Shown here in pieces: positions 9,002 to 17,945 of a DNA stretch of 42,177 nucleotides. How positions within the stretch are numbered: position 1 is the first letter of the stretch; each line of letters starts with the position of its first letter. A model generated the notes under the pieces. That model ran no database searches and was not told the DNA's origin. It worked only from the letters and a program-made list of their open reading frames with translations. The stretch comes from Andreprevotia lacus DSM 23236. Its GTDB lineage: Bacteria > Pseudomonadota > Gammaproteobacteria > Burkholderiales > Chitinibacteraceae. The stretch is from the NCBI RefSeq assembly GCF_900176275.1, contig NZ_FWXD01000002.1, forward strand, positions 1 through 42,177. The letters run 5' to 3'. Both the position numbers and the translations under genes were made by a program.

Positions 9002-9892
9002 ATGGCGCTACCCGATCTCAATCGACTCGAACTCTTCATTGCCGTGTACGAGGCCGGTGGCTTCAGTGCGGCGGCCGACCGGCTGGGCGTGGCCAAGTCA
9101 TTGGTCAGCCAGCAGGTAGCCCGGCTGGAGGCCGAGCTGGGCGTGGCGCTGTTCACGCGCAGCACGCGCCGTGTGGCGCCGACCGAGGCCGGTGAGGCAC
9201 TTTACCGCGATTGCACGCCGCTGCTGGCCGCGCTGGGCCAGGTGGTGGCACGTGCCGGCGAAACGCGCGCCGCGCTGGAGGGCCGCTTGCGGCTGACTGC
9301 GCCGGTGGACTATGCCTGCGGCGCACTCGGGCCGTGGCTGGCCGAGTTTGCCTTGCTGCACCCGGCGCTGGAGGTCGAGGTCATCGTCAGCGATCACGTG
9401 CTCGACATGGTGGGCGAGGGGCTGGACCTGGCGATCCGCATGGGGGCATTGCACGATTCCAGCCTGCATGCACTCAAGCTGGGTGATTTTGCCCAGCTGC
9501 CGATCGCAGCGCCGGCCTTGCTCGACCGGCATGCGCCATTGCAACAGCCATCTGATCTGGCCACGCTGCCATGGGTGGTGCTGTCGCAACTCAAGTCACC
9601 GCTGAACTGGTCATTTACCGCGGGTAGCGAACAGGCGCATGTCCGCATGCGGCCGGTCATGCGTGCCAACAGCGCCAGCCTGGTGCTGCACATGGTACGT
9701 GCCGGCGTGGGGGCGTCGGTGCTGCCCGATTTCATGGTGGCCGATGCGCTGGCTGCCGGGCAGCTCATCCAGTTGCTGCCGGCATGGTCGCTGCCCAAGG
9801 GGGGCATCTATGCAGTTTACCCGGCTGCGCAATATCTGCCCGCCAAGGTGCGGGCGCTGATTGATTTCCTGCGGCCCAAGGTGGCCGGGTAG
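9002..9892 (+). CDS. LysR-family transcriptional regulator
   Basis: 296-aa regulator. The winged helix-turn-helix occupies residues 1-62 (LNRLELFIAVYEAGGFSAAA...VSQQVARLEAELGVALFTR), followed by a substrate-binding co-inducer domain from about residue 88. It lies 14 nt after the EamA transporter on the same strand, so it may be co-transcribed with it, although LysR regulators more often sit divergently from their targets. It converges with the DHA2 exporter gene, the stops being 7 nt apart. Confidence 0.9.
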   Translation: MALPDLNRLELFIAVYEAGGFSAAADRLGVAKSLVSQQVARLEAELGVALFTRSTRRVAPTEAGEALYRDCTPLLAALGQVVARAGETRAALEGRLRLTAPVDYACGALGPWLAEFALLHPALEVEVIVSDHVLDMVGEGLDLAIRMGALHDSSLHALKLGDFAQLPIAAPALLDRHAPLQQPSDLATLPWVVLSQLKSPLNWSFTAGSEQAHVRMRPVMRANSASLVLHMVRAGVGASVLPDFMVADALAAGQLIQLLPAWSLPKGGIYAVYPAAQYLPAKVRALIDFLRPKVAG

Positions 9893-9899
9893 GGGCTGG

Positions 9900-11447
9900 C
9901 TACTCCAGCACCGCGTGCGCCAGTTCGGCCTCGTCATCCTGTTTGGCCGGTTGCTTGCCCGGCATGCGTATCAGCAGCAGCAGCGGCATGGCCAGCAAGG
10001 TGACCCACATCATCACGTGGAAGTCGTCGAGATAGCCGATCATCGCCGCCTGCCGGGTCACTTCGTTGTTGAGCATGGCCAGCCCGGCGGCGCTGTGCGA
10101 GTCCAGCATGGCCGGCAGGCCGGCCAGATTGGGGTTGGACAGGTTGACCGCCTCGGCCAGATTGGCGTGCGCGCGGTTGCTGCCCTGGGTGAGCATGGTC
10201 TGCACGATGGAGATGCCCACGCTGCTGCCCAGATTGCGCAGCAGGCTGTAGATGGGGGTGCCCTCGTTGCGCAGTTGCGGTGCCAGGGTGGCAAAGGTGG
10301 CGGTCGAGAGTGGCACGAACACGAAGCCGATGCCCAGCCCGCGGATGAAGCCCGACCACACCACCAGGCTCACGCCCATGTCCAGCGTCATCTGCGCCAT
10401 CTGCCACAGCGAGAACGCGGTGAGCGCAAAGCCGAAGGCCATGATGGCGCGGATGTCGAAACGGTGGATCAACCGCCCCACGATCATCATCGCCAGCATG
10501 GTGCCCACACCGGACGGCGCGGTGATGATGCCGGTTTCCACCACAGGATAGCCCAGCAAGCCCTGCAGCAACGAGGGCAGCAGCGCCATGGTGGCATACA
10601 GGATCACGCCGACGATGAAGGCAAAAACCAGCCCGGTGACGAAGTTGCGGTCCAGCAGCAGCGCGCGGTTGAAGAAGGATTGCGCACCGGCCGTCCACGT
10701 ATGCAGCACGAAATAGGTAAAACAGACCACGGCGCCGACGGCCTCGATGCAGATTTCCGCCGAGCTGAACCAGTCCAGCTGCTCGCCACGATCCAGAAAC
10801 ATCTGCAGGAAGCCGACCGACAGGCTGAGCATGGCAAAGCCGAACAGGTCGAGCTTGCTGCTGGCTGGCCGGCTGTCGGGCAGATAGCGCCAGATGCCGT
10901 AGAAGGCAAACAGGCCCACCGGCAGGTTGATGTAGAACACCCAGCGCCAGTCATACGCATCGGTCAACCAGCCGCCCAGCATGGGCCCCATGATGGGGCC
11001 GACCATGATGCCGGCACCCCATAGCGCCATGGCCTGGCCGACTTTCTCGCGCGGATTGATGTCCAGCAAAACGGCCTGCGACAGCGGTACCAGCGCAGCG
11101 CCGAATATGCCCTGCAGCAAGCGCGCCAGCACGATCTGCACCAGTGATTCGGCCAGCCCGCACAGCGCGGATGCCACGGTAAAGCCCACTACGGCCATCA
11201 AAAAGACCTGCTTGCGGCCGTAGCGCCCGCACAGCCAGCCGGTGAGCGGCGTGGCAATGGCCGCTGCCACGATATACGACGTCAGCACCCAGGTGATCTG
11301 ATCCTGCGACGCCTGCAACGCACCCTGCATGTGCGGCAGCGCCACGTTGGCAATGGTGGTGTCCAGCGCCTGCATGATGGTGGCCAGCATGATGGACAGG
11401 GTGATCATGCCCTTGTGGGCAACGTTGTAGTGGTGCTGTTCGCTCAT
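9900..11447 (-). CDS. DHA2-family multidrug efflux MFS transporter (EmrB/QacA type)
   Basis: 515-aa membrane protein with about 14 hydrophobic segments. It has the DHA2 signature LDTTIANVALP in helix 1, the motif-A-like GRYGRKQVF loop after helix 2, and GPIMGPMLGGWL (antiporter motif C) in helix 5. It should export hydrophobic compounds by proton antiport across the inner membrane. It starts 6 nt after the MarR gene, and no EmrA-type periplasmic adaptor is in the operon, so it would act alone or with an unlinked adaptor. Confidence 0.92.
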   Translation of the reverse strand: MSEQHHYNVAHKGMITLSIMLATIMQALDTTIANVALPHMQGALQASQDQITWVLTSYIVAAAIATPLTGWLCGRYGRKQVFLMAVVGFTVASALCGLAESLVQIVLARLLQGIFGAALVPLSQAVLLDINPREKVGQAMALWGAGIMVGPIMGPMLGGWLTDAYDWRWVFYINLPVGLFAFYGIWRYLPDSRPASSKLDLFGFAMLSLSVGFLQMFLDRGEQLDWFSSAEICIEAVGAVVCFTYFVLHTWTAGAQSFFNRALLLDRNFVTGLVFAFIVGVILYATMALLPSLLQGLLGYPVVETGIITAPSGVGTMLAMMIVGRLIHRFDIRAIMAFGFALTAFSLWQMAQMTLDMGVSLVVWSGFIRGLGIGFVFVPLSTATFATLAPQLRNEGTPIYSLLRNLGSSVGISIVQTMLTQGSNRAHANLAEAVNLSNPNLAGLPAMLDSHSAAGLAMLNNEVTRQAAMIGYLDDFHVMMWVTLLAMPLLLLIRMPGKQPAKQDDEAELAHAVLE

Positions 11448-11453
11448 TGATGC

Positions 11454-11924
11454 TCAATCGTCCGGTGGTACGTACTCCGGCCTTTCCAGTTGGGCCAGGT
11501 TGGTGCGCGCCTTTTGCAGCAGCGCAAGCAACTGGCTGGTTTCGTCGTCGCTCAGGCCGGCCAGCGCCTCGGCCTGCACGCTGTCACCAATGCGCATGGC
11601 CTCGCGCAGTGCCCCCTCGGCGGCGTCGTTCAGAAACAGCAGCTTGATGCGGCGGTCATCCGGGTGCGGTTCGCGCCGCAGCCAGCCGGCGGCTTCCATG
11701 CGGTCGGTCATGCGGGCGATCGCCATCGGCGTCTGCTCCAGCAGCTCGGCCAGTGCGGCCTGCGATTGGCCATCACGCATGTACAGCGTGCCCAGCACAC
11801 GGCACTGCGCGCGGGTCAGGCCGATTTCCCGCACCCGCTGGTCAAAGCGGCGGCCATGCAGCCGCGCCACGTCGTTGACCAGAAAGCCAAAACGCTGGGT
11901 GAAGTCCGGCTTTTTCATATCCAT
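11454..11924 (-). CDS. MarR-family transcriptional regulator
   Basis: About 156 aa with the MarR winged-helix domain (LTRAQCRVLGTLYMRDGQSQAALAELL, then the DRMEAAGWLRREPHPDDRRIK wing). Such proteins usually repress their own operon and release DNA on binding a drug-like ligand. It is the first gene of the marR-DHA2 pair. Two close ATGs (11924 and 11918) are possible starts, and the frame extends to 11954. A TATAAT hexamer ends about 6 nt upstream of 11924 and no Shine-Dalgarno is visible, so the mRNA could be leaderless. Confidence 0.88.
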   Translation of the reverse strand: MDMKKPDFTQRFGFLVNDVARLHGRRFDQRVREIGLTRAQCRVLGTLYMRDGQSQAALAELLEQTPMAIARMTDRMEAAGWLRREPHPDDRRIKLLFLNDAAEGALREAMRIGDSVQAEALAGLSDDETSQLLALLQKARTNLAQLERPEYVPPDD

Positions 11925-11989
11925 GATTATTATAATCCAGTTTATTAATTTCAATAGCGCACGCTGCCGTCGGTCGGCAAGCGCTGTTT

Positions 11990-12009
11990 AATAATCAACA
12001 ATGGTTATT
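11990..12009. promoter_or_regulatory. AT-rich imperfect dyad between marR and ssuE
   Basis: AATAATCA, 4 nt, TGGTTATT form an imperfect inverted repeat (7 of 8 pairs) in the AT-rich divergent region. It could be an operator for the MarR protein or part of the ssuE promoter. This is seen in sequence only. Confidence 0.35.
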
Positions 12010-12032
12010 TCGAATTAATTTAAAAGTATTTG

Positions 12033-12102
12033 TGGGAATAAAGGCGTTCCCATAAATTCCTTCCGAGCACATCAAATAACACATTCAGCTCTGAAAGGAA
12101 TT
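12033..12102 (+). promoter_or_regulatory. ssuE leader dyads; possible masking of the ribosome site
   Basis: Two perfect inverted repeats precede ssuE. The first is TGGGAA/TTCCCA, 8 nt apart (12033-12052). The second is AATTCCTT (12055-12062) pairing with AAGGAATT (12095-12102). The latter contains the AAGGA ribosome site 6-7 nt before the ATG at 12107, so pairing would hide it. They could also be binding sites for a CysB/Cbl-type activator. Confidence 0.4.
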
Positions 12103-12106
12103 AGCC

Positions 12107-12703
12107 ATGCCCACGGTCGTCACCATTTCCGGCAGTCCCAGCGTCCGCTCCCGCTCGGATGGCCTGCTGCGCCGCGCTGTCCATCTGCTTGAATCGTTCG
12201 GGGTGACCATCAAGGCATTCTCTCTGGCCGATTTCCCCGCCGAATCATTGCTTTACGCGCATTTCGACCACCCTTCCATTGTGCGCCTGCAGCAGGCCGT
12301 GGCCGAGGCTGACGGCTTGATCGTGTCCACGCCGGTCTACAAGTCTGCCTACAGCGGTGCGCTCAAGGTGATCCTCGACCTGCTGCCCGAGCGTTCGTTG
12401 GCGCAGCACGCAGTACTGCCGCTGGCCACCGGTGGCAGCCCGGCCCACATGCTGGCCGTCGATTATGCCCTGCAGCCGGTGCTGACCGCGCTCAAGGCGC
12501 GCCACATCCTGGGCGGTATTTATGCCACCGACAAAGAGCTGGTGTGGGGCGACAACGGCGAGTTGGTCGTTGCCGACGACATTGCCGCACGCCTCAACAC
12601 GGCTGTTGCCCGCTTCATTGCCCACTTGCCCAACCCCGGCGTGGTGCAGCTGGACCCGCACGCGCTGAATGCACAGATCCGCATCGGCGGCATTTCCGTT
12701 TAG
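12107..12703 (+). CDS. ssuE: NAD(P)H-dependent FMN reductase of the alkanesulfonate system
   Basis: 198-aa flavodoxin-like reductase that supplies FMNH2 to the SsuD monooxygenase. Typical marks are the phosphate-binding start VVTISGSPSVRSRSDGLL (residues 4-21), the STPVYKSAYSGALKVILDLL segment (about 75-95) and GGSPAHMLAVDYALQPVL. Length and motifs match SsuE. It begins the ssu cluster, about 95 nt before ssuA1. AAGGA lies at the right distance before the ATG. Confidence 0.94.
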   Translation: MPTVVTISGSPSVRSRSDGLLRRAVHLLESFGVTIKAFSLADFPAESLLYAHFDHPSIVRLQQAVAEADGLIVSTPVYKSAYSGALKVILDLLPERSLAQHAVLPLATGGSPAHMLAVDYALQPVLTALKARHILGGIYATDKELVWGDNGELVVADDIAARLNTAVARFIAHLPNPGVVQLDPHALNAQIRIGGISV

Positions 12704-12798
12704 CGATTGCCAACCAACCCTGCTGGCTGCGTCGTGCCGGGCCTGCCGGTACAGCCCGGCCACTCAAAACAACATTAATTGCAAAAGCGAGAACCACC
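12704..12798 (+). repeat. Spacer sharing a ~26-nt repeat with the ssuB-ssuF spacer
   Basis: The segment around 12716-12741 (CCTGCTGGCTGCG, T/C, GTGCCGGG core) recurs with two mismatches at 17514-17539. Both are followed by AT-rich tracts with AATT/AAT and CAAAA(A)G before the next gene. It may be a duplicated promoter or leader. Confidence 0.5.
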
Positions 12799-13728
12799 AT
12801 GAAGAAAACGATTGCTTCCCTGCTGCTGATTGCTGCCGGGCTGCTGGCAGCCACTGCGGCACACGCCGAGACCCTGCGCATCGGTTATCAAAAATACGGC
12901 ACGCTTACCATCCTCAAGGCGCGCGGCACGCTGGAACCGCGCCTGAAGGCACTGGGCTGGGACGTGAAGTGGACCGAGTTCCCGGCTGGCCCGCAGTTGC
13001 TGGAAGGGCTGAATGTCGGCGCCATCGATTTCGGCACGACCGGTGAAGCGCCACCTGTGTTTGCCCAGGCTGCCGGTGCCAACCTCGTTTACGTCGGCAA
13101 CGAGCCGCCCACGCCGACTGCCGAAGCCATCGTTGTGCCCAAGGGCTCGCCCATCAAGAGCGTGGCCGACCTGAAGGGCAAGAAGATCGCGCTGAACAAG
13201 GGTTCCAACGTGCACTACCTGCTGGTGAAGGCGCTGGAAAAAGCCGGCGTGGCCTACACCGATATCCAGACGGTTTACCTGGCGCCGGCCGATGCGCGCG
13301 CCGCATTCGAGCGTGGCTCGGTCGATGCCTGGGTGATCTGGGATCCGTTCCTGGCTGCCGCCGAAAAACAGCTGGGCGCGCAGATCGTGGTTGATGGCAA
13401 GGGTCTGGTGGCCAACACCCAATTCTTCCTCGCTGCCCGCCCGTATGCCGAGAAAAACCCCAAGGTCATCGCCGCGCTGCTGGATGAACTCGACAAGACC
13501 GACGATTGGGCGAGCAAGAATCAGGCCGAAGTGGTAAAGGAACTGTCGCCGCTGCTGGGCCTGTCGCCGGATATCGTCGCGCTGGCCGTGTCGCGCTACT
13601 CGTACAACGTCGAGCCGATCAACGCCAAAACCGCCGAAGCCCAGCAGAAGATCGCCGATGCCTTCCACAAACTGGGGCTGATCCCCAAACCGGTGCAGAT
13701 CAAGGATGCACTGGTCGCCGGCAAGTAA
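12799..13728 (+). CDS. ssuA: Aliphatic sulfonate-binding protein, copy 1
   Basis: 309-aa periplasmic binding protein for alkanesulfonates. The signal peptide is MKKTIASLLLIAAGLLAATAAHA; the mature protein opens with ETLRIGYQKYGTL. Typical SsuA segments follow: WTEFPAGPQLLEGLNVGAID, FAQAAGANLVYVG, LKGKKIALNKGSNVHYLL, YLAPADARAAFERGSVDAW. It feeds SsuCB. A second paralogue, about half identical, follows after 24 nt. The start at 12799 is the first Met with a signal peptide. Confidence 0.93.
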   Translation: MKKTIASLLLIAAGLLAATAAHAETLRIGYQKYGTLTILKARGTLEPRLKALGWDVKWTEFPAGPQLLEGLNVGAIDFGTTGEAPPVFAQAAGANLVYVGNEPPTPTAEAIVVPKGSPIKSVADLKGKKIALNKGSNVHYLLVKALEKAGVAYTDIQTVYLAPADARAAFERGSVDAWVIWDPFLAAAEKQLGAQIVVDGKGLVANTQFFLAARPYAEKNPKVIAALLDELDKTDDWASKNQAEVVKELSPLLGLSPDIVALAVSRYSYNVEPINAKTAEAQQKIADAFHKLGLIPKPVQIKDALVAGK

Positions 13729-13752
13729 GCGCAGCCAGGCGGGGGGAACGTC

Positions 13753-14685
13753 ATGCCATCGATCAAACAACTGGGCGCCGCACTGCTGGCGTTGGCGCTG
13801 GCCGGTACTGCTGCTGCGGCCGAAATCCATATCGGCTACCAGAAAAGCTCGCTCAACCTCATCGTGCTCAAAAGCCGTGGCCTGCTGGAAAAGAAGCTGG
13901 CGGCGCAGGGCAACACGGTGAAGTGGACCGAGTTCGCTGCCGGGCCGCAACTGCTGGAGGCGCTCAACGTTGGCAGCATCGACTTCGGCATGACGGGCGA
14001 TACCCCGCCCATCTTTGCGCAGGCCGGTGGCACGCAACTGGTCTACGTTGGCTACGAGCCGCCCAAGCCGCAGGCATCGGCCATCCTGGTGCCGGCCGAT
14101 TCACCTATCAAGAAACTGGCTGACCTGAAGGGCAAGAAGATCGCGCTGCAGAAGGGATCAAGCGCGCACTGGCTGCTGGTGCGCGCGCTGGACCAGAACG
14201 GGCTGAAGTGGGACGACATCCAGCCCGTTTTTCTTGCCCCGGCCGATGCGCGTGCCGCGTACGAGAGCAAGGCGGTCGATGCGTGGGCGATCTGGGACCC
14301 GTATTATGCCGCTGCCGAGCGTGCGCTCAAGCCGCGTGTGCTGACCACCGGCGAGGGCCTGAGTGCCAACTACACCTTCTATCTGGCTTCGCGGCAGTTT
14401 GCTGCCCAGCAGGGCAAGCAGCTGCAGCAGGTGTTCGATGCGTTGAGCGACAACGACGACTTCCTCGACAAGCAGCCCAGGGAAACCGCGCAAATCCTCA
14501 GCAAGGCCATCGGGCTGGATGTCCCTACTTTCGAAACCGTGGTGAGCCGCCGCCCCAGCTTCCGCGTGAGCTGGCTGACGCCGCAAGTGGCCGCCGACCA
14601 GCAGCGCATCGCCGACCGCTTTGCCGAGCTCAAGCTCATACCCAAGACCATTACCGTCAAAGACATCGTGCTGCCGCCGCAATGA
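13753..14685 (+). CDS. ssuA: Aliphatic sulfonate-binding protein, copy 2
   Basis: 310-aa paralogue of the preceding protein, with signal peptide MPSIKQLGAALLALALAGTA followed by AAAEIHIGYQKSSLN. It keeps the WTEFAAGPQLLEALNVGSID, LADLKGKKIALQKGSSAHWLL and APADARAAYESKAVDAWAIWDP segments but diverges strongly after about residue 200. The two copies share one permease/ATPase pair, so copy 2 probably widens the range of sulfonates captured. GGGGGGAACGTC precedes the ATG. Confidence 0.92.
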   Translation: MPSIKQLGAALLALALAGTAAAAEIHIGYQKSSLNLIVLKSRGLLEKKLAAQGNTVKWTEFAAGPQLLEALNVGSIDFGMTGDTPPIFAQAGGTQLVYVGYEPPKPQASAILVPADSPIKKLADLKGKKIALQKGSSAHWLLVRALDQNGLKWDDIQPVFLAPADARAAYESKAVDAWAIWDPYYAAAERALKPRVLTTGEGLSANYTFYLASRQFAAQQGKQLQQVFDALSDNDDFLDKQPRETAQILSKAIGLDVPTFETVVSRRPSFRVSWLTPQVAADQQRIADRFAELKLIPKTITVKDIVLPPQ

Positions 14686-14713
14686 CGCTGCGGCAGCCCA
14701 GGAGTAAACAATC

Positions 14714-15904
14714 ATGAAACTGTTCTGGTTCCTGCCCACGCATGGCGACAGTCGCTATCTGGGTACCTCGGTCGGTGCGCGCACCGTCGATCACGCCTAC
14801 CTCAAGCAGATTGCCCAGGCTGCCGACCAGCTGGGTTTTGAAGGGGTACTGATCCCCACCGGTCGCTCATGCGAGGATTCGTGGGTGGTGGCTTCATCCC
14901 TGGCGCCGTTTACCGAGAAACTCAAATTCCTCGTCGCCATCCGCCCCGGCATCATTTCGCCCACCGTCTCGGCGCGCATGGCGGCCACACTGGACCGCAT
15001 TTCCAATGGCCGCTTGCTGATCAATGTGGTGACCGGCGGTGACCCGGATGAACAGCATGGCGATGGCAGCTTCCTCACCCATGCCGAACGTTACGAAGTC
15101 ACCGACGAGTTCCTCAAGATCTGGCGTGGTGTCGCAGCCGGAGAGAGCGTCAATTTCGAAGGCAAGCACCTCAAGGTGGAAAACGCCAAGACGCTCTACC
15201 CGCCGGTGCAGAAACCCTATCCGCCCTTGTTCTTCGGTGGCTCGTCCGAAGCGGCGGTTGATCTGGCTGCCGAGCAGGTCGATGTCTACCTCACCTGGGG
15301 TGAACCCCCGGCGGCAGTGGCCGAGAAGATCAAGGCGGTGAAAGACAAGGCCGATGCCTTGGGTCGCAAAGTACGCTTCGGCATCCGCCTGCACGTGATC
15401 GTGCGCGAAACCAGCCAGCAAGCCTGGCAGGCGGCCGACGAACTGATCAGCCACGTCACCGATGAAACCATCGCCAAGGCACAGCAGGCGTTTGCCCGTT
15501 TCGACTCGGTGGGCCAGCGCCGCATGGCCGAGCTGCATGGCGGCCGCCGCGACAACCTGGAAATCTCGCCCAATCTGTGGGCCGGGGTCGGCTTGGTGCG
15601 CGGTGGCGCAGGTACAGCCCTGGTGGGCAGCCCGCAGGAAGTGGCTGACCGGATCAAGGAATATGCGGCCTTGGGCATCGAGACCTTCATTTTCTCGGGC
15701 TACCCGCATCTGGAAGAAGCCTACCGCACCGCCGAGCTGCTGTTCCCGCTGTTGCCGCTGGATCACGTCAAGCCGGCGGGCCAGGTCAACCTGACCGGGC
15801 CGTTTGGCGAGATCATTGCCAATGACATCCTGCCCAGTACGTTGCCCAAGCCGGATGCTGCCCTGGAGCCAACACCGGCCCCGGTGCTGGCCGCCGCGAG
15901 CTGA
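14714..15904 (+). CDS. ssuD: FMNH2-dependent alkanesulfonate monooxygenase
   Basis: 396-aa bacterial-luciferase-like flavin monooxygenase that releases sulfite from C1-type and longer alkanesulfonates using FMNH2 from SsuE. It opens with [18 protein letters not shown], contains the RSCEDSW and [24 protein letters not shown] stretches, [15 protein letters not shown], and the [18 protein letters not shown]-terminal segment. The length is close to the Escherichia coli enzyme (381 aa), with a slightly longer Ala/Pro-rich tail. AGGAG precedes the ATG. ssuC follows after 2 nt. Confidence 0.96.
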   Translation: MKLFWFLPTHGDSRYLGTSVGARTVDHAYLKQIAQAADQLGFEGVLIPTGRSCEDSWVVASSLAPFTEKLKFLVAIRPGIISPTVSARMAATLDRISNGRLLINVVTGGDPDEQHGDGSFLTHAERYEVTDEFLKIWRGVAAGESVNFEGKHLKVENAKTLYPPVQKPYPPLFFGGSSEAAVDLAAEQVDVYLTWGEPPAAVAEKIKAVKDKADALGRKVRFGIRLHVIVRETSQQAWQAADELISHVTDETIAKAQQAFARFDSVGQRRMAELHGGRRDNLEISPNLWAGVGLVRGGAGTALVGSPQEVADRIKEYAALGIETFIFSGYPHLEEAYRTAELLFPLLPLDHVKPAGQVNLTGPFGEIIANDILPSTLPKPDAALEPTPAPVLAAAS

Positions 15905-15906
15905 CC

Positions 15907-16692
15907 ATGGCGAGCGCGATTTCGACTCTGGCCGTGCCGGTCTGGCGACGCAGCGCACCGTGGATCGTGCCAGCGCTGCTGGTGCTGCTGTGGCAATGGG
16001 CAGCCACGCACGGCGTGCTGACCAGCCGCATCCTGCCGGCGCCGCTGGCCGTGCTGGAGGCCGGCAGCCGGCTGTGGCAGAGCGGCGAGCTGTGGGCGCA
16101 CCTGAAGATCAGCTTCTGGCGTGCCGCCATCGGTTTCGGCATCGGCGGCGGCATCGGCCTGCTGCTGGGGCTGATTACCGGCATGTCACGGCGCGGCGAG
16201 CTGCTGCTCGATACCACGGTGCAGATGATACGCAACGTGCCGCCGCTGGCGCTGATTCCGCTGGTCATCCTCTGGTTCGGCATCGACGAGGCCGCCAAGC
16301 TGTTCCTGGTGGCGTTCGGCACCTTGTTCCCGGTTTACATCAACACTTATCACGGCATTCGCTCGGTCGATAAAGACCTGGTCGAGATGGCGCGCAGCTA
16401 CGGCCTGCGCGGCTGGCCGCTGTTTCGCGACGTGATCCTGCCGGGGGCGCTGCCCAGCATCCTGGTTGGCGTGCGCTTTGCACTGGGTTTTGCATGGATT
16501 CTGCTGATCGTGGCCGAAACCATTTCGGCCAGTTCAGGCATCGGCTACCTGGCGATGAACGCGCGTGAATTCCTGCAGACCGACGTGGTGGTGCTGGCCA
16601 TCCTGCTGTATGCCTTGCTCGGCAAACTGAGCGACTACGGCGCACGCCAGCTGGAGCGTGTGTGGTTGCGCTGGCACCCGGCCTACCAATAA
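15907..16692 (+). CDS. ssuC: Alkanesulfonate ABC transporter permease
   Basis: 261-aa inner-membrane permease with about six hydrophobic segments. The coupling loop [35 protein letters not shown] is the EAA-type contact with the ATPase, and [19 protein letters not shown] is typical of the SsuC/TauC family. It starts 2 nt after ssuD and ends 10 nt before ssuB, so it is tightly coupled within the operon. Confidence 0.94.
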   Translation: MASAISTLAVPVWRRSAPWIVPALLVLLWQWAATHGVLTSRILPAPLAVLEAGSRLWQSGELWAHLKISFWRAAIGFGIGGGIGLLLGLITGMSRRGELLLDTTVQMIRNVPPLALIPLVILWFGIDEAAKLFLVAFGTLFPVYINTYHGIRSVDKDLVEMARSYGLRGWPLFRDVILPGALPSILVGVRFALGFAWILLIVAETISASSGIGYLAMNAREFLQTDVVVLAILLYALLGKLSDYGARQLERVWLRWHPAYQ

Positions 16693-16702
16693 GGGGATGA
16701 CC

Positions 16703-17506
16703 ATGACACAAACCACCGTAACCCCCTCGGCCGGCGTGGCGCTCACCCTGCGCAATCTGTCCAAGCGCTTTGGCGATCAGACCGTGCTGCAGGCGCTTGA
16801 TCTGGATATCCGTGCCGGTGAATTCGTTGCCGTCGTTGGCCGCTCAGGCTGCGGCAAATCCACCTTGCTGCGTTTGATTGCCGGGCTGGAGTCCGCTTCG
16901 ACGGGCGACGTGCGTGCCGACGGCAGCCCGCTGGACACCGGTCATTTCGATACCCGGTTGATGTTTCAGGATGCGCGGCTGCTGCCGTGGAAAAGCGTAC
17001 TGCAGAACGTCGGCCTTGGTCTGAGTGGCGCGTGGCAGGACAAGGCGCGTGCGGTGCTGGCCGAGGTCGGCCTGGCCGAGCACGCACACAAATGGCCCAG
17101 CCAGCTCTCGGGCGGCCAGCGGCAGCGTGTGGCGCTGGCACGTGCGCTGATCCACGAGCCGCAATTGCTGCTGCTGGACGAGCCGCTGGGCGCACTGGAT
17201 GCGCTGACGCGCATCGAGATGCAGCAGTTGATCGAACGCCTGTGGCAACAGCACCGCTTTACCGTGCTGCTGGTGACGCATGACGTGGAAGAGGCGGTGG
17301 CGCTGGGCGATCGCGTCTTGCTGATCGAGGAGGGGCGGGTGGGGCTTGATTTGCCGGTGCCGCTGCCACGCAGCCGGGTGCGTGGCTCGGCCGGTTTTGC
17401 CGCGCTGGAAGAGCGCGTGCTGTCGCGTGTGCTCGCCTTGCCGGATCGTGAGGCCATTCCTGAGCCGGAACCGGTGGCATTGGGGGCGCTGCGCTGGGCG
17501 CTCTAG
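16703..17506 (+). CDS. ssuB: Alkanesulfonate ABC transporter ATPase
   Basis: 267-aa ABC ATPase. Walker A is GRSGCGKS (residues 46-53), the signature is [15 protein letters not shown], Walker B is [12 protein letters not shown], and the switch His is in VTHDVEEAV. The start at 16703 is preferred to the ATG at 16697 because AAGGGG abuts the latter. It has a short C-terminal tail after the fold, as in SsuB. It energises uptake through SsuC with the two SsuA proteins. Confidence 0.94.
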   Translation: MTQTTVTPSAGVALTLRNLSKRFGDQTVLQALDLDIRAGEFVAVVGRSGCGKSTLLRLIAGLESASTGDVRADGSPLDTGHFDTRLMFQDARLLPWKSVLQNVGLGLSGAWQDKARAVLAEVGLAEHAHKWPSQLSGGQRQRVALARALIHEPQLLLLDEPLGALDALTRIEMQQLIERLWQQHRFTVLLVTHDVEEAVALGDRVLLIEEGRVGLDLPVPLPRSRVRGSAGFAALEERVLSRVLALPDREAIPEPEPVALGALRWAL

Positions 17507-17707
17507 CCGCGTCAATCCTGCTGGCTGCGTTGTGCCGGGTTTTGTGGGGCGCGCACCAGCCTCACAGCAATAATGTTTAATATCAAAAAGAAATAACAAG
17601 CAAATATCAAATTACTTTGAGAGATATTTGCTTGTTGTTAATGTTGAAACGTACGCAGCTTGCTGCCCAAGCAGCTTCAACGATCACTTTCATTCAGGAG
17701 CATCATC
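17507..17707 (+). promoter_or_regulatory. ssuB-ssuF spacer with long AT-rich dyad
   Basis: AACAAGCAAATATC (17595-17608) is followed, after 14 nt, by its perfect complement GATATTTGCTTGTT (17623-17636). The AT-rich stem without a T-run looks more like an operator or regulatory hairpin than a terminator. The 17514-17539 segment repeats the sequence found before ssuA1. CAGGAG serves ssuF. Confidence 0.5.
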
Positions 17708-17923
17708 ATGGCGATTCAATCGATCAATGTACGCAACCAGTTCCGTGGCACCATCAAGGAAATCATCGAAGGCCCGGTGCTGTCGGAAGTCGATGTCACC
17801 ACCCCGTCCGGCATCGTGACCTCGGTCATCACCACCCGCTCGGTCAAGGAGCTGGACCTGAAGCCGGGCCGCGAAGTGATCGCCTTCGTGAAATCGACCG
17901 AAGTATCGATTGCCACGCTGTAA
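17708..17923 (+). CDS. ssuF: Molbindin-like single Mop-domain protein, SsuF type
   Basis: 71-aa protein consisting of one TOBE/Mop domain: SINVRNQFRGTIKEIIEGPV, then SEVDVTTPSGIVTSVITTRSVKELDL, then GREVIAFVKSTEVSIATL. Such proteins bind oxyanions such as molybdate as small oligomers. In Pseudomonas putida the ssuEADCBF operon ends with a gene of this type that is needed for growth on sulfonates or sulfate esters. Its place between ssuB and the sulfate transporter supports that role. The biochemical function is unsettled; a plain molybdate buffer is the alternative. CAGGAG lies 7 nt before the ATG. Confidence 0.85.
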   Translation: MAIQSINVRNQFRGTIKEIIEGPVLSEVDVTTPSGIVTSVITTRSVKELDLKPGREVIAFVKSTEVSIATL

Positions 17924-17945
17924 TTCCTGCATGCTTCACGCTGTA

